Origin: Fuerstiella sp.
GTDB taxonomy: Bacteria > Planctomycetota > Planctomycetia > Planctomycetales > Planctomycetaceae
Length of the DNA: 64,000 nt
Reading direction: 5' to 3'
NCBI GenBank assembly: GCA_022843805.1
Contig: JALHMY010000037.1
Location: 18,011 to 82,010 of the forward strand
Both the position numbers and the translations under genes were made by a program. A model generated the notes under the pieces. It was given only the letters and a program-made list of their open reading frames with translations. It ran no database searches and was not told the origin of the DNA. Shown here piece after piece: positions 27,589 through 37,900 of this stretch (positions are counted from its first letter, which is position 1; each line of letters opens with the position of its first letter).

Positions 27589-30500
27589 ATGAGTTGGTTT
27601 CACCGAACTACTGGCCGAGCAACCTGCGATACCCTTTTTCGGGGTTGTCGTGTTCGAAAGCAGTGGAGCCGCATTCGTGAAGCGGTTCCGGCTGCGGTTA
27701 TGTGGCTGCTTTTTGTCTGTCCGATTTGGTGTCCTGCGGCCACGTTCTTTTCGAGCGTTCAGGCGCGCGGTCAGGAACACGGATCGTTTCAGCACCTTGA
27801 GCATGATCTGTTTCGGCAAAATGACTTTCAGCGATTGCTGGGTCGTGCAGGCGACGCAATACGTGACGGGCAGCTATCGGCTGCCGCAGAGATTCTTCAA
27901 ACGATTCTTTCTGCGGAGCAGGATGCTTTTCAGCTTGATGCGGATGTGAAGACGGTGACCAGCATTCGTGCGAATGCGATGTCACTGCTTTCCGAATCGC
28001 CTGAAGGAATGAGAACCGCATGGCAGCATCTGGTCGGGCGGGCTGCAGACTCTGAGCTTGCGTCTGCCGTTCATTCAGGAAACCGGATCGCAATCCGTCG
28101 AGTTGCCCGTAAATTTCCTTTCACGCAGGCGGGTATCAATGCGATCGTTCTGAGTCTGGTTGAATTTCGCGAACGGGGGGAACTGGATGCAGCTCGCCAG
28201 TATGCGGCTCACTGGATCGGACTGTATGAACGGCATGAACGATGGCAGGCACCTGTTCGAAAGGTTCAACAAACGATTGGCCGTCTGAATTCCCCGGATG
28301 GCTCCGCCGATCTTCTGCGCGCCGGAAATCAGACTCGGCCGTCGTTGATGATGCGGAAGGTTCCTGAAACATTGAGTGCTCCATGGCCAGTCCCGGTTTG
28401 GACATGGAACGCTGCAGGTGGCAAGCCCGGCGGACTTAACGTGGATCTTCTGAGCAGTGACAGTCAGACCGGCAGGGTTCAGAGTGTTGCACAGGAGGCC
28501 TCGTTTTCGAACTGGGTACCGTTGATCAGAGAATCGTCAATCATTGTTCGCAGTACCAGGCAGCTGCTGGGTTTTGAGAAGTTGTCCGGCAAGCTGATCT
28601 GGATGATGGATACCGATACCGGCCCCGGTTTTGCTTCTCCGAAAACTGCTGATCTCCCGAACGACGGCCTTTCCGGCACGGAGGAAGAATCGCACAGGGC
28701 TGCAGCCGACTGGACAACTCCTCGTTCCAGTTTTGGCTTGTTATCAGGTGACGACCAATATGTTTTCTTTGTCGATCATTTTCGATCACCTTCACAGCTT
28801 AGACAGTCGGCCGAGTATCCTGATCGCAGACGACGTTTTCGCGCTGGGCGAGGTGATATTCTTGCCCCGGGCTATCAGGAATTTCCGGACCTGCCTCCTC
28901 CCGCGACGCCGCGCGCCGGTGAGCGGCTGACGGCCCTGCGTTTTTCAGTGGGCTCCGCAGTACCGGTCGTGGCATGGACGATCGGTACCGTTCCGGAACG
29001 TCCCTATCTGATCCGAACCCATCAGTCTGATCAGTCTGATCAGTCTGATCAGTCCGTTGATGCTCAGCCTGAATTGTCAGCTCCGGCAGGCGAATTGCCC
29101 GCGGGCGAGTTTGCTGACCACCAGTTTCTGACAGTTCCCACAGGCAATGATTCTCATTTGTTCGTGCTCACCGGTACAAATGACCGAGTGTGGGCCAATT
29201 GCATCGCGAAATCGACCGGTCGTCTGTTGTGGCGACAGCCAGTCATTTTCGATCAGGATCTGATGATTCACCGGCTGGTCAATGTACCGGAAACAGAGAA
29301 GTCCGATGCCTGTCTGCTGCATGAAGATCTGGTCATCTGTGTGATGTCTTCGGGGAACGTCGTTGGGCTGAGCCAGGCAGACGGTCAGCTTCGATGGGCA
29401 ACGAACATTCGTGAAGAGAATCAGGGTGCGGGCACCGTGCCGTACGGAGTTCTTGATGACGGGCGAACCGGAACAATTGCCTTTCTCCCCCTCATTGGGC
29501 AGTCAAAGCTGATTTGTTCGTGCTTTCAGTCCAACAGCATTTTTGCACTGGATCTTCTGACCGGGCGGATCCTCTGGAAGGCACCCCGGAATTCCTCGGG
29601 TGAAGCCGGGATTTCGAGTCAGCCGGACCATTTTGCGGCCGGCATTTTCAGGGACCGCATTATCCTGCTGGGATCTCGACACTGCAGATCTATTCATCCT
29701 GATTCTGGTGAGCAGCAGTGGATTACGGAAGTGATCCAGCCAACCGGGCGAGCGTGGTGTTCGAGTGATCGTTGTCTGGTACCTGAATCAGACGGTCGCA
29801 TCGCAGTGATCGAAACAGAGACTGGAATGGTCAGCCGTGTGGCGCCTTCACTGCTGCCCGATGGTTCTGCCGGCCAGTATGGTTCGATTGCCGGGGATGA
29901 GGAAATCGTTGCGGTGAGTCTCCCGGATTCTGTCTCCGTGTTCCTGGGCTCGGATGCATTGCTGAAGAATCCCGCGCATGTGGAGATGCTTGCCAGCAAG
30001 CCGATGCTCAAATACCTGGTTATGGCGCAGGCACAGCTGCTTGCAGGCAACACACCGGCTTCACTGGATGTATTGAAGGAAGCGATTGGTGGTATGCCAG
30101 CGGACGAAGATGCGGTCCCCCTGCACCGTTTTGCTGCAGAACTGCTGTTGCAGGAAACGGGGAAACTCCTGTTTTCCGGTCAGACTGTCGCGACCGGTGC
30201 CTCAAGCCAGTCGATCCTTTCGGAAGAGTCCGTCGCCCGGCTGCAGAGCAGCTTCAGACTGCTCGACCAGCTAAAGTTGTCGGCGTCCGAGCAGGCTCGC
30301 CGTGAATTACTGGCCACCGTATGTCATATCCGCGAAATCGCTTTGGACAGACCGATTTTTAGCGGCGTAAGGGCTCGCGATCTGGATATTCCAATTACAA
30401 TCGACGGAGACTGGCAGGCTCAGCTGCTGCTGGCAATGGAAGCGTTTGAACCCAATCAGCCATTCGACAGTTCCGTTGAGCAGTCCTTTGAGCAATCAGA

Positions 30501-32199
30501 ACACCTCAGTCCACAGCAGGCAGAAAAGGCAATTCTGTTTCCCGACCTGCTGGGGAAGGGGCAGCAGTGGAGGAAACGAAGCGAGATTTTGCTCGACAAT
30601 GACAGTCCCGAAGCAGCCGAATTTCTTGCACTGACCGGAATTCGTCATCAAAGGGAAATGGGTATCCCCCCTGGCGAGGATGATCTGCGTTTATTGAAGA
30701 ATATTCGAGCATCCCGTCTGTCGATTTCAACATTCAAGCCGGCGGATGTCTCTGCCTCGGCTGGTGTGAACGCGGATTCTCGCAAACCTGCTGTGAAGAA
30801 CGCTGATGACTTCCCTGTTGTTCGAACGGTGTCATTTTCACAGAAACCTGTACTGCGAACCCCCGACTCATTCTGCATGGATGTGGTTCGTTATCGGTCC
30901 AATCTGCGGATGCCTCATCAGGGAGTGTTGCAGTGGCGAATGAACAATGAGTTGAGTGACAAAACAGAGATCGCCGGTTTCGACATGTTCGATGGTGCTC
31001 GGACAGATCAGATCACCGTGCCATTTGCCGTGCAAACATCCCGGACTGCTGAGCGGCAGGTTCTTGCTCCCGGAATTACTCTTTTGTGCGGCAGCAATGA
31101 TGTGGCCGTGGTCGGAGCTGCTCAGCCAGGTTCGGCGAGACTTCTCTGGCACCGACATGTCAGGGAAGAACCGCTCGCCGGAATTGTCGGAGTTATTCCC
31201 GGCCCTGTTGGCCCTGATTTTGTCGTTTGGCAGTCGGCTCGCCGACTCCATTGCAGTCATCCGCTCACAGGACGAACGTTATGGAGTCGGGACTGCCTGC
31301 AGTCACCGGGAAACAGTTCATCCGGATCAGCTCATTCTCTGTTCGGTGACGAAAATGTCATCATCGTCATGGGGGCGGACGAGAAAAGCTACCGACGGTA
31401 CCGCACTCGGGATGGTCTCTTCCTGGGCGATGGAAGCCTTCAGATTGGTCGTGGAAGTACGTCCGCATCGGTCGGTCGAAAACTGATCTATTCTGATGCG
31501 AACGGCAGGCTGAGGATCTTTGACGGACTGACCGGTGAGGATCCATTGTCTGACGCTCCACCAATTGAACTCTACAGCGCAGATATTCCCATCAGGGTGT
31601 TGAACGAAGGTCGAATTGTCACTGTCACGCGTCAGCATGAGATTCTGGTGCTGGATACGTTTGCTGACCGGGAGGTATTCCGCACTTCGGTCGCTTCGCA
31701 GATGAATACCCGATTTGTTTTCGGATTCGTCGCATTCGAACGTGACGGCAGGCTTTACGCCGGTTTAAACGACGAACATGCGTTTGGTCAGCAGTTTCGG
31801 GCGGCACCGGTCTTTGGCGAACCGCGAACGGATTTCGGACGGCTATTCTGTCTTCATCCGGAAACGGGCCAGCAATTCTGGTCCACGCGAACAGACCCCT
31901 CTGTTGTCCTGAATATCTTTGGAGAGAACTGTCCGCTGCTGATCACATGGACCAGAATGGTGAGTCTGGAAGATCAGTCGAGAATTCGATCGTCGGGTTC
32001 TCTTCGACTAAGAGTTCAGGACACAAAGACCGGAGAATACCTGCTCGACCGAAACAACCTGGCGTTTGATCTGCCCGTCCGAGGTGTGTATCACCAGGAT
32101 GAAGGCACCGTTCAAATATTTCTGCATGGGTCGCTGATCACGCTGACGCTCGACGACCGTCTGAACGAAATCCCGTCGCTCACTGAGTCGCACTGGTAG
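27589..32199 (+). CDS. Large PQQ-like beta-propeller repeat protein, exported
   Basis: 1536 aa; repeated W-type propeller blades (LLGFEKLSGKLIWMMDTDTG, CIAKSTGRLLWRQPVIF, LSQADGQLRWATNI, LDLLTGRILWKAP, CSHPLTGRTLWSRDC, LHPETGQQFWSTRTD). Confidence 0.88.
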   Translation: MSWFHRTTGRATCDTLFRGCRVRKQWSRIREAVPAAVMWLLFVCPIWCPAATFFSSVQARGQEHGSFQHLEHDLFRQNDFQRLLGRAGDAIRDGQLSAAAEILQTILSAEQDAFQLDADVKTVTSIRANAMSLLSESPEGMRTAWQHLVGRAADSELASAVHSGNRIAIRRVARKFPFTQAGINAIVLSLVEFRERGELDAARQYAAHWIGLYERHERWQAPVRKVQQTIGRLNSPDGSADLLRAGNQTRPSLMMRKVPETLSAPWPVPVWTWNAAGGKPGGLNVDLLSSDSQTGRVQSVAQEASFSNWVPLIRESSIIVRSTRQLLGFEKLSGKLIWMMDTDTGPGFASPKTADLPNDGLSGTEEESHRAAADWTTPRSSFGLLSGDDQYVFFVDHFRSPSQLRQSAEYPDRRRRFRAGRGDILAPGYQEFPDLPPPATPRAGERLTALRFSVGSAVPVVAWTIGTVPERPYLIRTHQSDQSDQSDQSVDAQPELSAPAGELPAGEFADHQFLTVPTGNDSHLFVLTGTNDRVWANCIAKSTGRLLWRQPVIFDQDLMIHRLVNVPETEKSDACLLHEDLVICVMSSGNVVGLSQADGQLRWATNIREENQGAGTVPYGVLDDGRTGTIAFLPLIGQSKLICSCFQSNSIFALDLLTGRILWKAPRNSSGEAGISSQPDHFAAGIFRDRIILLGSRHCRSIHPDSGEQQWITEVIQPTGRAWCSSDRCLVPESDGRIAVIETETGMVSRVAPSLLPDGSAGQYGSIAGDEEIVAVSLPDSVSVFLGSDALLKNPAHVEMLASKPMLKYLVMAQAQLLAGNTPASLDVLKEAIGGMPADEDAVPLHRFAAELLLQETGKLLFSGQTVATGASSQSILSEESVARLQSSFRLLDQLKLSASEQARRELLATVCHIREIALDRPIFSGVRARDLDIPITIDGDWQAQLLLAMEAFEPNQPFDSSVEQSFEQSEHLSPQQAEKAILFPDLLGKGQQWRKRSEILLDNDSPEAAEFLALTGIRHQREMGIPPGEDDLRLLKNIRASRLSISTFKPADVSASAGVNADSRKPAVKNADDFPVVRTVSFSQKPVLRTPDSFCMDVVRYRSNLRMPHQGVLQWRMNNELSDKTEIAGFDMFDGARTDQITVPFAVQTSRTAERQVLAPGITLLCGSNDVAVVGAAQPGSARLLWHRHVREEPLAGIVGVIPGPVGPDFVVWQSARRLHCSHPLTGRTLWSRDCLQSPGNSSSGSAHSLFGDENVIIVMGADEKSYRRYRTRDGLFLGDGSLQIGRGSTSASVGRKLIYSDANGRLRIFDGLTGEDPLSDAPPIELYSADIPIRVLNEGRIVTVTRQHEILVLDTFADREVFRTSVASQMNTRFVFGFVAFERDGRLYAGLNDEHAFGQQFRAAPVFGEPRTDFGRLFCLHPETGQQFWSTRTDPSVVLNIFGENCPLLITWTRMVSLEDQSRIRSSGSLRLRVQDTKTGEYLLDRNNLAFDLPVRGVYHQDEGTVQIFLHGSLITLTLDDRLNEIPSLTESHW

Positions 32200-32225
32200 C
32201 ACTGCATCTCGCGTTGCCGGTCCAC

Positions 32226-32930
32226 TCAGAACTTCAGGTAGAAGTCTCGTGTCAATTCGACATATTCGGCCGAGTATTCCCGATGCTGATCGCTTCGTAC
32301 GATCAGGTTTGCTGCAGGGTGCAGGATGTCCGGTGGCTGCTGTCGAAATTCCAGCAACGATCGGGTGGGAAGCTTGCTGCTGATCGCCTGGATGTCACAG
32401 CGGCGATGACAAAACAGGTTTTGCTGCATGGCAAGAGCCCGAAATCGCTCCACGGAAGAACATGGCAGAATGACGCTGAAAAATCCCTGGGGAGACAATA
32501 ACCGTTCGACCGCACTGATCAATTCCTGATATCCCAGAGAGACGCTGTGCCTTGCGCGATTTCGGGGCAGTGAGCAGGTTGTTGTCAGGTCATGAAAAAA
32601 AGGCGGGTTCGAGACGATCAGATCATATGGGCTCGTCGCCTGAAATCGTGTGATGGAATCAGTGATGACTTCGAGGCGATTGCTCCACGGGCTGGTTCGG
32701 AAATTGTCAGCTGCCTGCAGAGAAGCGGATTCGTCAATCTCCACTGCCTGAACAATACTTTCCGGAAAGCGCTGTGCCAGCATCAGTGCGATGACTCCGC
32801 TGCCGGTACCGATATCCAGGATTCTTCGCGGGTCAGTCGCTGCGGCCCATGCCCCGAGCAGCACGGCATCGGTATTCACCTTCATGGCACAGCGATCATG
32901 CTGAACACAGAATTGTTTAAACTGAAACAT
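32226..32930 (-). CDS. tRNA1(Val) (adenine-N6)-methyltransferase family, TrmN6/YfiC-like
   Basis: FKQFCVQHDRCAMKVNTDAVLLGAWA, ILDIGTGSGVIALMLAQR, DLIVSNPPFFHD (NPPF catalytic motif). Confidence 0.9.
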   Translation of the reverse strand: MFQFKQFCVQHDRCAMKVNTDAVLLGAWAAATDPRRILDIGTGSGVIALMLAQRFPESIVQAVEIDESASLQAADNFRTSPWSNRLEVITDSITRFQATSPYDLIVSNPPFFHDLTTTCSLPRNRARHSVSLGYQELISAVERLLSPQGFFSVILPCSSVERFRALAMQQNLFCHRRCDIQAISSKLPTRSLLEFRQQPPDILHPAANLIVRSDQHREYSAEYVELTRDFYLKF

Positions 32931-33052
32931 GAATCTGACAATAGCGTTTTAGAATTGCGTTGTCATTTCGACAGAGAGATTTCCTGGGCAAAAACATCTG
33001 GAGTGAGGCTGCACGCCTTTGGTATTGCCGCCGCATTCGACGGACGATGTGC

Positions 33053-33098
33053 AAAGTAGCCATCACTCTCCGAGTGACGAATTGCGATTCCCTGTCAC
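33053..33098 (+). repeat. Dispersed stem-loop repeat, copy 1
   Basis: AAAGTAGCCATCACTCTCCGAGTGACGAATTGCGATTCCCTGTCACC. Confidence 0.8.
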
Positions 33099-33414
33099 CT
33101 TTTCAAAGGCTATGTCAACCTGATGCACGATCAGGCAGAAACGGAGAACAGGAAATCGCACCGGTCGCCGCGCTGCCTGGTTCAGGTATTGAGAGTCTGC
33201 TTTCCGGCTCCGGGATCATTCGTTGTACGCCGCCAGTGAACTGGCTATCGCCATGCGCAGTGGCAGCAAATCTGCAGGAGGTTAAATCGGGATTTAGGTC
33301 GCTGAGGAATTCGCGGTCTTCATTGTTTCTTAATCCGGAAAAGCTTGCTAGCTGTGTTCGGTTCGCTATTTTAACTCCCGGTTTTTCCAATATTGACTTC
33401 GGGAAGGTGATAAA

Positions 33415-34191
33415 ATGCGTACAGTTCAATTGGTGTTTGTGTTATTCATTGTAAGTGCGATGGCTTCAAGTGGATATGCTGGAGTGCTTTATACGCAGGA
33501 TTTCGAGAATCCGAATGGATTCGTGAATGACGGGGGTGATATTAATATATTCAGGAGCATCAACCAGCTGTATGGCAGCCAGCCAGTTGGGTTTGTATTC
33601 TCTCAGAGTTTCACGACTGAGACCTTGCTCGTTGGTGGCACTCAGGCATTTGGCCGCGGGTATGTCGACCCCGATGGACGTGCTGGCAAATATGTAGTTG
33701 GACAATTGTCAGATGTTCAAAACGACCTGCTCGGACTGGCATTCAACGTAGGAGCTTTCAAGTTCCTGAACGTAAGCATGGACATATCAGGTATTGATCT
33801 TGACCGCTTCGGAGGACCATTTGTACCGGCATCCGGTTTTGCACCCGCTTTTCGATTCAGTTTGTTTGACAACCCGTCCGGAGCACCCGGTATTGGTGGT
33901 GGAACACTTTTGGACCGATTTGACGCAACTGCCCCGTTCAATCCGCTTAAGAATAGTTTTCTGTGGACAAAGGTACTCAATGGACTCGATGCCTCAAAGT
34001 CAGTCAATGGCAATGTCATACTGCAAATCGATGTGCTTTCCGGTGGTTACGCAGCATTTGATAACATCGTGGTTTCCGCCGATGATGTGAACATTGGTGT
34101 CGTTCCCGAACCCTCAACGATGGTCATATTTATGGCCGCACTAGGATGCTGCATGGTCCGTGGGATGCGCCGCCCAGGCGTTAAAATCTGA
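33415..34191 (+). CDS. PEP-CTERM sorting domain protein
   Basis: Signal peptide MRTVQLVFVLFIVSAMASSGYAG; C-terminus VVPEPSTMVIFMAALGCCMVRGMRRPG. Confidence 0.9.
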   Translation: MRTVQLVFVLFIVSAMASSGYAGVLYTQDFENPNGFVNDGGDINIFRSINQLYGSQPVGFVFSQSFTTETLLVGGTQAFGRGYVDPDGRAGKYVVGQLSDVQNDLLGLAFNVGAFKFLNVSMDISGIDLDRFGGPFVPASGFAPAFRFSLFDNPSGAPGIGGGTLLDRFDATAPFNPLKNSFLWTKVLNGLDASKSVNGNVILQIDVLSGGYAAFDNIVVSADDVNIGVVPEPSTMVIFMAALGCCMVRGMRRPGVKI

Positions 34192-34323
34192 CTCGCAGGT
34201 GAGGGCAGCAGTAATCGTATTCTGCCAGCGAACTCACTGGTTGTGAAAAAAAGATTACCAGGGCGAATGAGTAGTGAACTCAACGAGGAGGACCGACTCA
34301 TTCGCCCCTGGCCTTTGCGTGAC

Positions 34324-34369
34324 CAAAGTAGCCATCACTCTCCGAGTGATGCATTGCGATTTCCTGTGA
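34324..34369 (+). repeat. Dispersed stem-loop repeat, copy 2
   Basis: AAAGTAGCCATCACTCTCCGAGTGATGCATTGCGATTTCCTGTGACC. Confidence 0.8.
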
Positions 34370-34415
34370 CCTTCGGCATCAACCTCTGTGTTCAAGCCTT
34401 CTTGGGACCTGGCGA

Positions 34416-34493
34416 ACAATAAGTTAGCACCATAGTCGCCTTTCGCTCCGCGAAAGAACATCCTTTTGCGGAGCAAAAGGCGACACTTATTGT
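34416..34493. repeat. Nested inverted-repeat (MITE-like) element
   Basis: ACAATAAGT (34416-34424)/ACTTATTGT (34485-34493) outer arms; TCGCCTTTCGCTCCGC (34436-34451)/GCGGAGCAAAAGGCGA (34468-34483) inner arms with one mismatch. Confidence 0.75.
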
Positions 34494-34605
34494 CTGACAT
34501 CGCCTCACTGGTGCTGGATGGTGTCCGAAGTTGAAGGGCATGAATAACGGCATTGCGCTGCTATGCGCGATGTTGGATGGTATACTGAGGGAAAGGACAC
34601 AAACA

Positions 34606-34921
34606 ATGATCGAGATCAGATACACTGGCGACGCGCTTTGGCAAAGGATTGAACGTGCTGTGGAAAAAGTGAAGGACCGATTACGATGCGTCACCCGTGC
34701 TTTGAATGCCGCGAATATCCCCTACGCAGTGATTGGCGGAAACGCGGTTCAGCACTGGGTGGCTCAGGTCGGCGAATCGGTCGTCAGGAATACCCGTGAC
34801 GTCGATATTATCCTCAATGAATCTGATTTGGATCGGGCTGCTGGATGAAAGCTGGCTCGAAAGGCTTTCACCAGAACTGCGGCTGCGAATGGAGGAATTG
34901 TTAAACGATCCTGACGGGTAG
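34606..34921 (+). pseudogene. Internally deleted nucleotidyltransferase-family gene
   Basis: N-terminal MIEIRYTGDALWQRIERAVEKVKDRLRCVTRALNAANIPYAVIGGNAVQHWVAQVGESVVRNTRDVDIILNESDLDRAAG* followed in the +1 frame by GLLDESWLERLSPELRLRMEELLNDPDG*, a typical C-terminus of the same family. Confidence 0.7.
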
Positions 34922-34991
34922 CCATTGAGGTCATGCAATGACGTTTCGTGTCATCATTTTTCCGCATTGTCATCTGTTGGAGAGTTTCATG

Positions 34992-37900
34992 TTATCTGTA
35001 TTCGTTCCGGGCAACGAGATTCTCATGCAGAAGGAGAGATAAAGGGCCCTCAGCAGCCAGGACTGCCATCACTTGATCGATCCTGTATTGATTCTGATCG
35101 TCAGCGATTTCGCTGATGTCCGGCAGGTCGCTGACATCCGCTGAGCCGCTGTTGTCGATCGTCGAAGTCGAAGGTGCACCTGGCTCGGATCGCCCTGTAC
35201 GTGGGCCACTGTTGGGTGGCTTCGTTTCACCGGATGTCAGAATCAATGCGTTAAACGAGTTGGAGATATTTTCTTCGTCAAACGAATCCGGTCCTGCAAC
35301 GGCTGGCTGCATCGGCACGTTCAGAAAGTCTGCATCAGCAACAACGATATCGCGGGCGATGCTCCATGGACTCATCTCTCCGGTGGAGCTTACGGCTCTT
35401 AGCCAGACTCGGTAAGTTCCTGTCGGCAATGGTGTGGAAGGCATGAAGGATGTTCCCGTGAGTTGCGTGTTCCGGAGATAGCCGGATTGAATTCCCACTC
35501 GATCGATCCACAGTTCATATCGAACAGCTCCCTCTGTCGTTGACCATGTGATGGTCGGCTGGCCCATTGAACTTCCGGAAGTCACAGTCACCGTCGGCCG
35601 ACCGCCGACGAAAAGCGGCTGCGGTGTCGACCAGAGGCTGCGCATTCCGGAGGAGCTCTGGGCCAGCACCTGCCAGCGGTAAGAGCCATCTGCAAGACTG
35701 GCTGGAGGAGTCCAGCTGGTTGTGGTCAGACCAGTTTGAGTTGTCACGACTCCATTCACTTCATTGACCAGCCGCACTTCATAAGTCTGCGCACCTGCAA
35801 CGCCGGTCCAGGTGAAGGTCGGGCGGCGGTTAAAAGTTGCGGAAGTCGGGCCAGTGACTGCAGGCGGAGCAACGATCAGGATTTCGGTCATGTTCAGCCA
35901 TGGTGTCGTAACGCCGCCTGCGTCACGCCCGCGAACCCAGATTCGATAAGTACCCATCGGCCAGTCTGTTGCTGCTGTCCACGCAGTCTGTGTCCATGCG
36001 GATTCGTACACAAACTTCTGCTGGCCTGTTGTGAGATTGTCGATCCAGAGTTCATAGCTCTGTGCACCTGGTAACGCGGCCCATTGAATGGCTGGGGTTG
36101 CGTCTCCATAGAATCGATCCATAGGCTGGACTGCAACAGGCGCACCGATCATAACATTGTATTGCGGGCTCCACTCGGAGCGCACGCCGTTTACATCCAC
36201 GCTTCTTCGCCAGACCGCATAGCGGCCAATGTCAAACGGTGTTGACGGCGTCCAGGAGTTCGTTGAGGCTGTTTCCTGCCGCCAGGGATTGACGCCGGTC
36301 GTCAAATTCGCGAACCAGAGTTCGTAAGATACGGCTCCCTGTGCTGGCGCCCACTGGAATGTTGGAGTTAGCGTATTTGCGGATGCTCCGGGTGCAGTAA
36401 AGCCGGACGGCAGGTTGAACCATGTTGTTGTGTCAGGCTGGTTCGGCAGAGGTTCTTCGTTACCCACCTGATCCACGGCAACACTGTAGAACTGATAGGT
36501 TCTGCCATGACGGCCGGTGAATACGGCAGAGGCCGCTGTTGTCTGGCTTTGCCAGATCGTGAATGGTCCGCCGTTCTCCGACACATAAACATTGTACGCG
36601 GCGATCCCGGAACCTGCCCCATCAGTTCCCGACCACGTGACATTATATGCAGGCGTGGTGACAGGATAAGGCAGCGCGGTCACACTGCTCGATGGGCGAT
36701 TCAGGTCGACTGTATTGAGCCAGGTATTGGTCACAATCGGGGCCTCTGTATCAAAGACAATTGAGGCCTGTCCTGTGTATTCGGTGCCACTGACAGCGCT
36801 GGATTTCGGGGCAATAGTGTACGAGACAAATCCCTGGCCACGGCCCGTCGCATCATCAGGCAGAAGGAAGCCGGCGAGTCCATCCCATGGGAGGTCGAAA
36901 GTCACGGGATCCAGAGATCGGAAGGTCCAGCTCAGCTGGCCAGTCGCCGAGTTAAACAGTGCAGTGACTTCAACGACAAGGCCGCTTGCCGGATCAGAGA
37001 CGCGTCCTGTCCATGACTTTAGTCCTGCGGGGACGTTCATCACGACCTCGCCCCAGCCGAATTGATTCAATTCGAACGAATCCCAGTTGAGATCCGTATC
37101 CAGCTGCTGCGTGACGAACACTTCCTGAGCGGGAGCTGCGGCTGTGGGCACATTCTGGAAGTAGATCGTGTAAGGGAAAAGTGAGGGCGTTGTCAGGAAT
37201 CCCGCAGCGCCTGTTCCGGCGGGCCCGACGATCTCGTTCGGGTCACCGGGAGTCCTCTGTTCGCTGGTCTCAAGGTCCCTTTCGCCCTGTTTGCAAAGAG
37301 AAAGGTAATACAGAACAAGATCAATGGAAGGCTCCTCTCCGGGATTGTCGAGCCTCCATGTATCGATCAGAGTCTTCAGGCATGGATGCAGTCCCGAAAT
37401 CCTGTCGATCTGCTCTCTGGTAATATTCACTGGTTCGGAATCAGAGTTTTCAGTTGCGATGATTACCCCTATCATGGGGCCTAAAAGAGCTCTGCCGTTT
37501 AGGATCGCCTGACGAGTTGCGGCCATAACGCCCTGAGCAATGGGCGGACCTATTTCAGCAAGTAACTCGGCACTCGCGATAAAAGTGTCGACGGCAACCA
37601 ATCCTTCGCCGACGGGACCAAGTGACGATCCGACGATTACCTTTCCGCCCTGCTTTGTTACGAGGGTCCTTAGTTTACGTTTCACATCCCCCTGCAGAAC
37701 AACCTTTAGTATTGGTTTGAGCGGATCAACTGCTCCTTCGCCTGTAAGGCCGGAAGGGTCGATTGTTGTAACCGGCGCATTATCTGCATACCGATAAAGA
37801 TTGACATCGCCGCCCTGAAATCCGATGGGATCAGGCTGAGTGAATCGGCCCGCTGCGGAATCATATAGTCGTGCTCGCATGTCGAATCCGGTGGTCCCGC

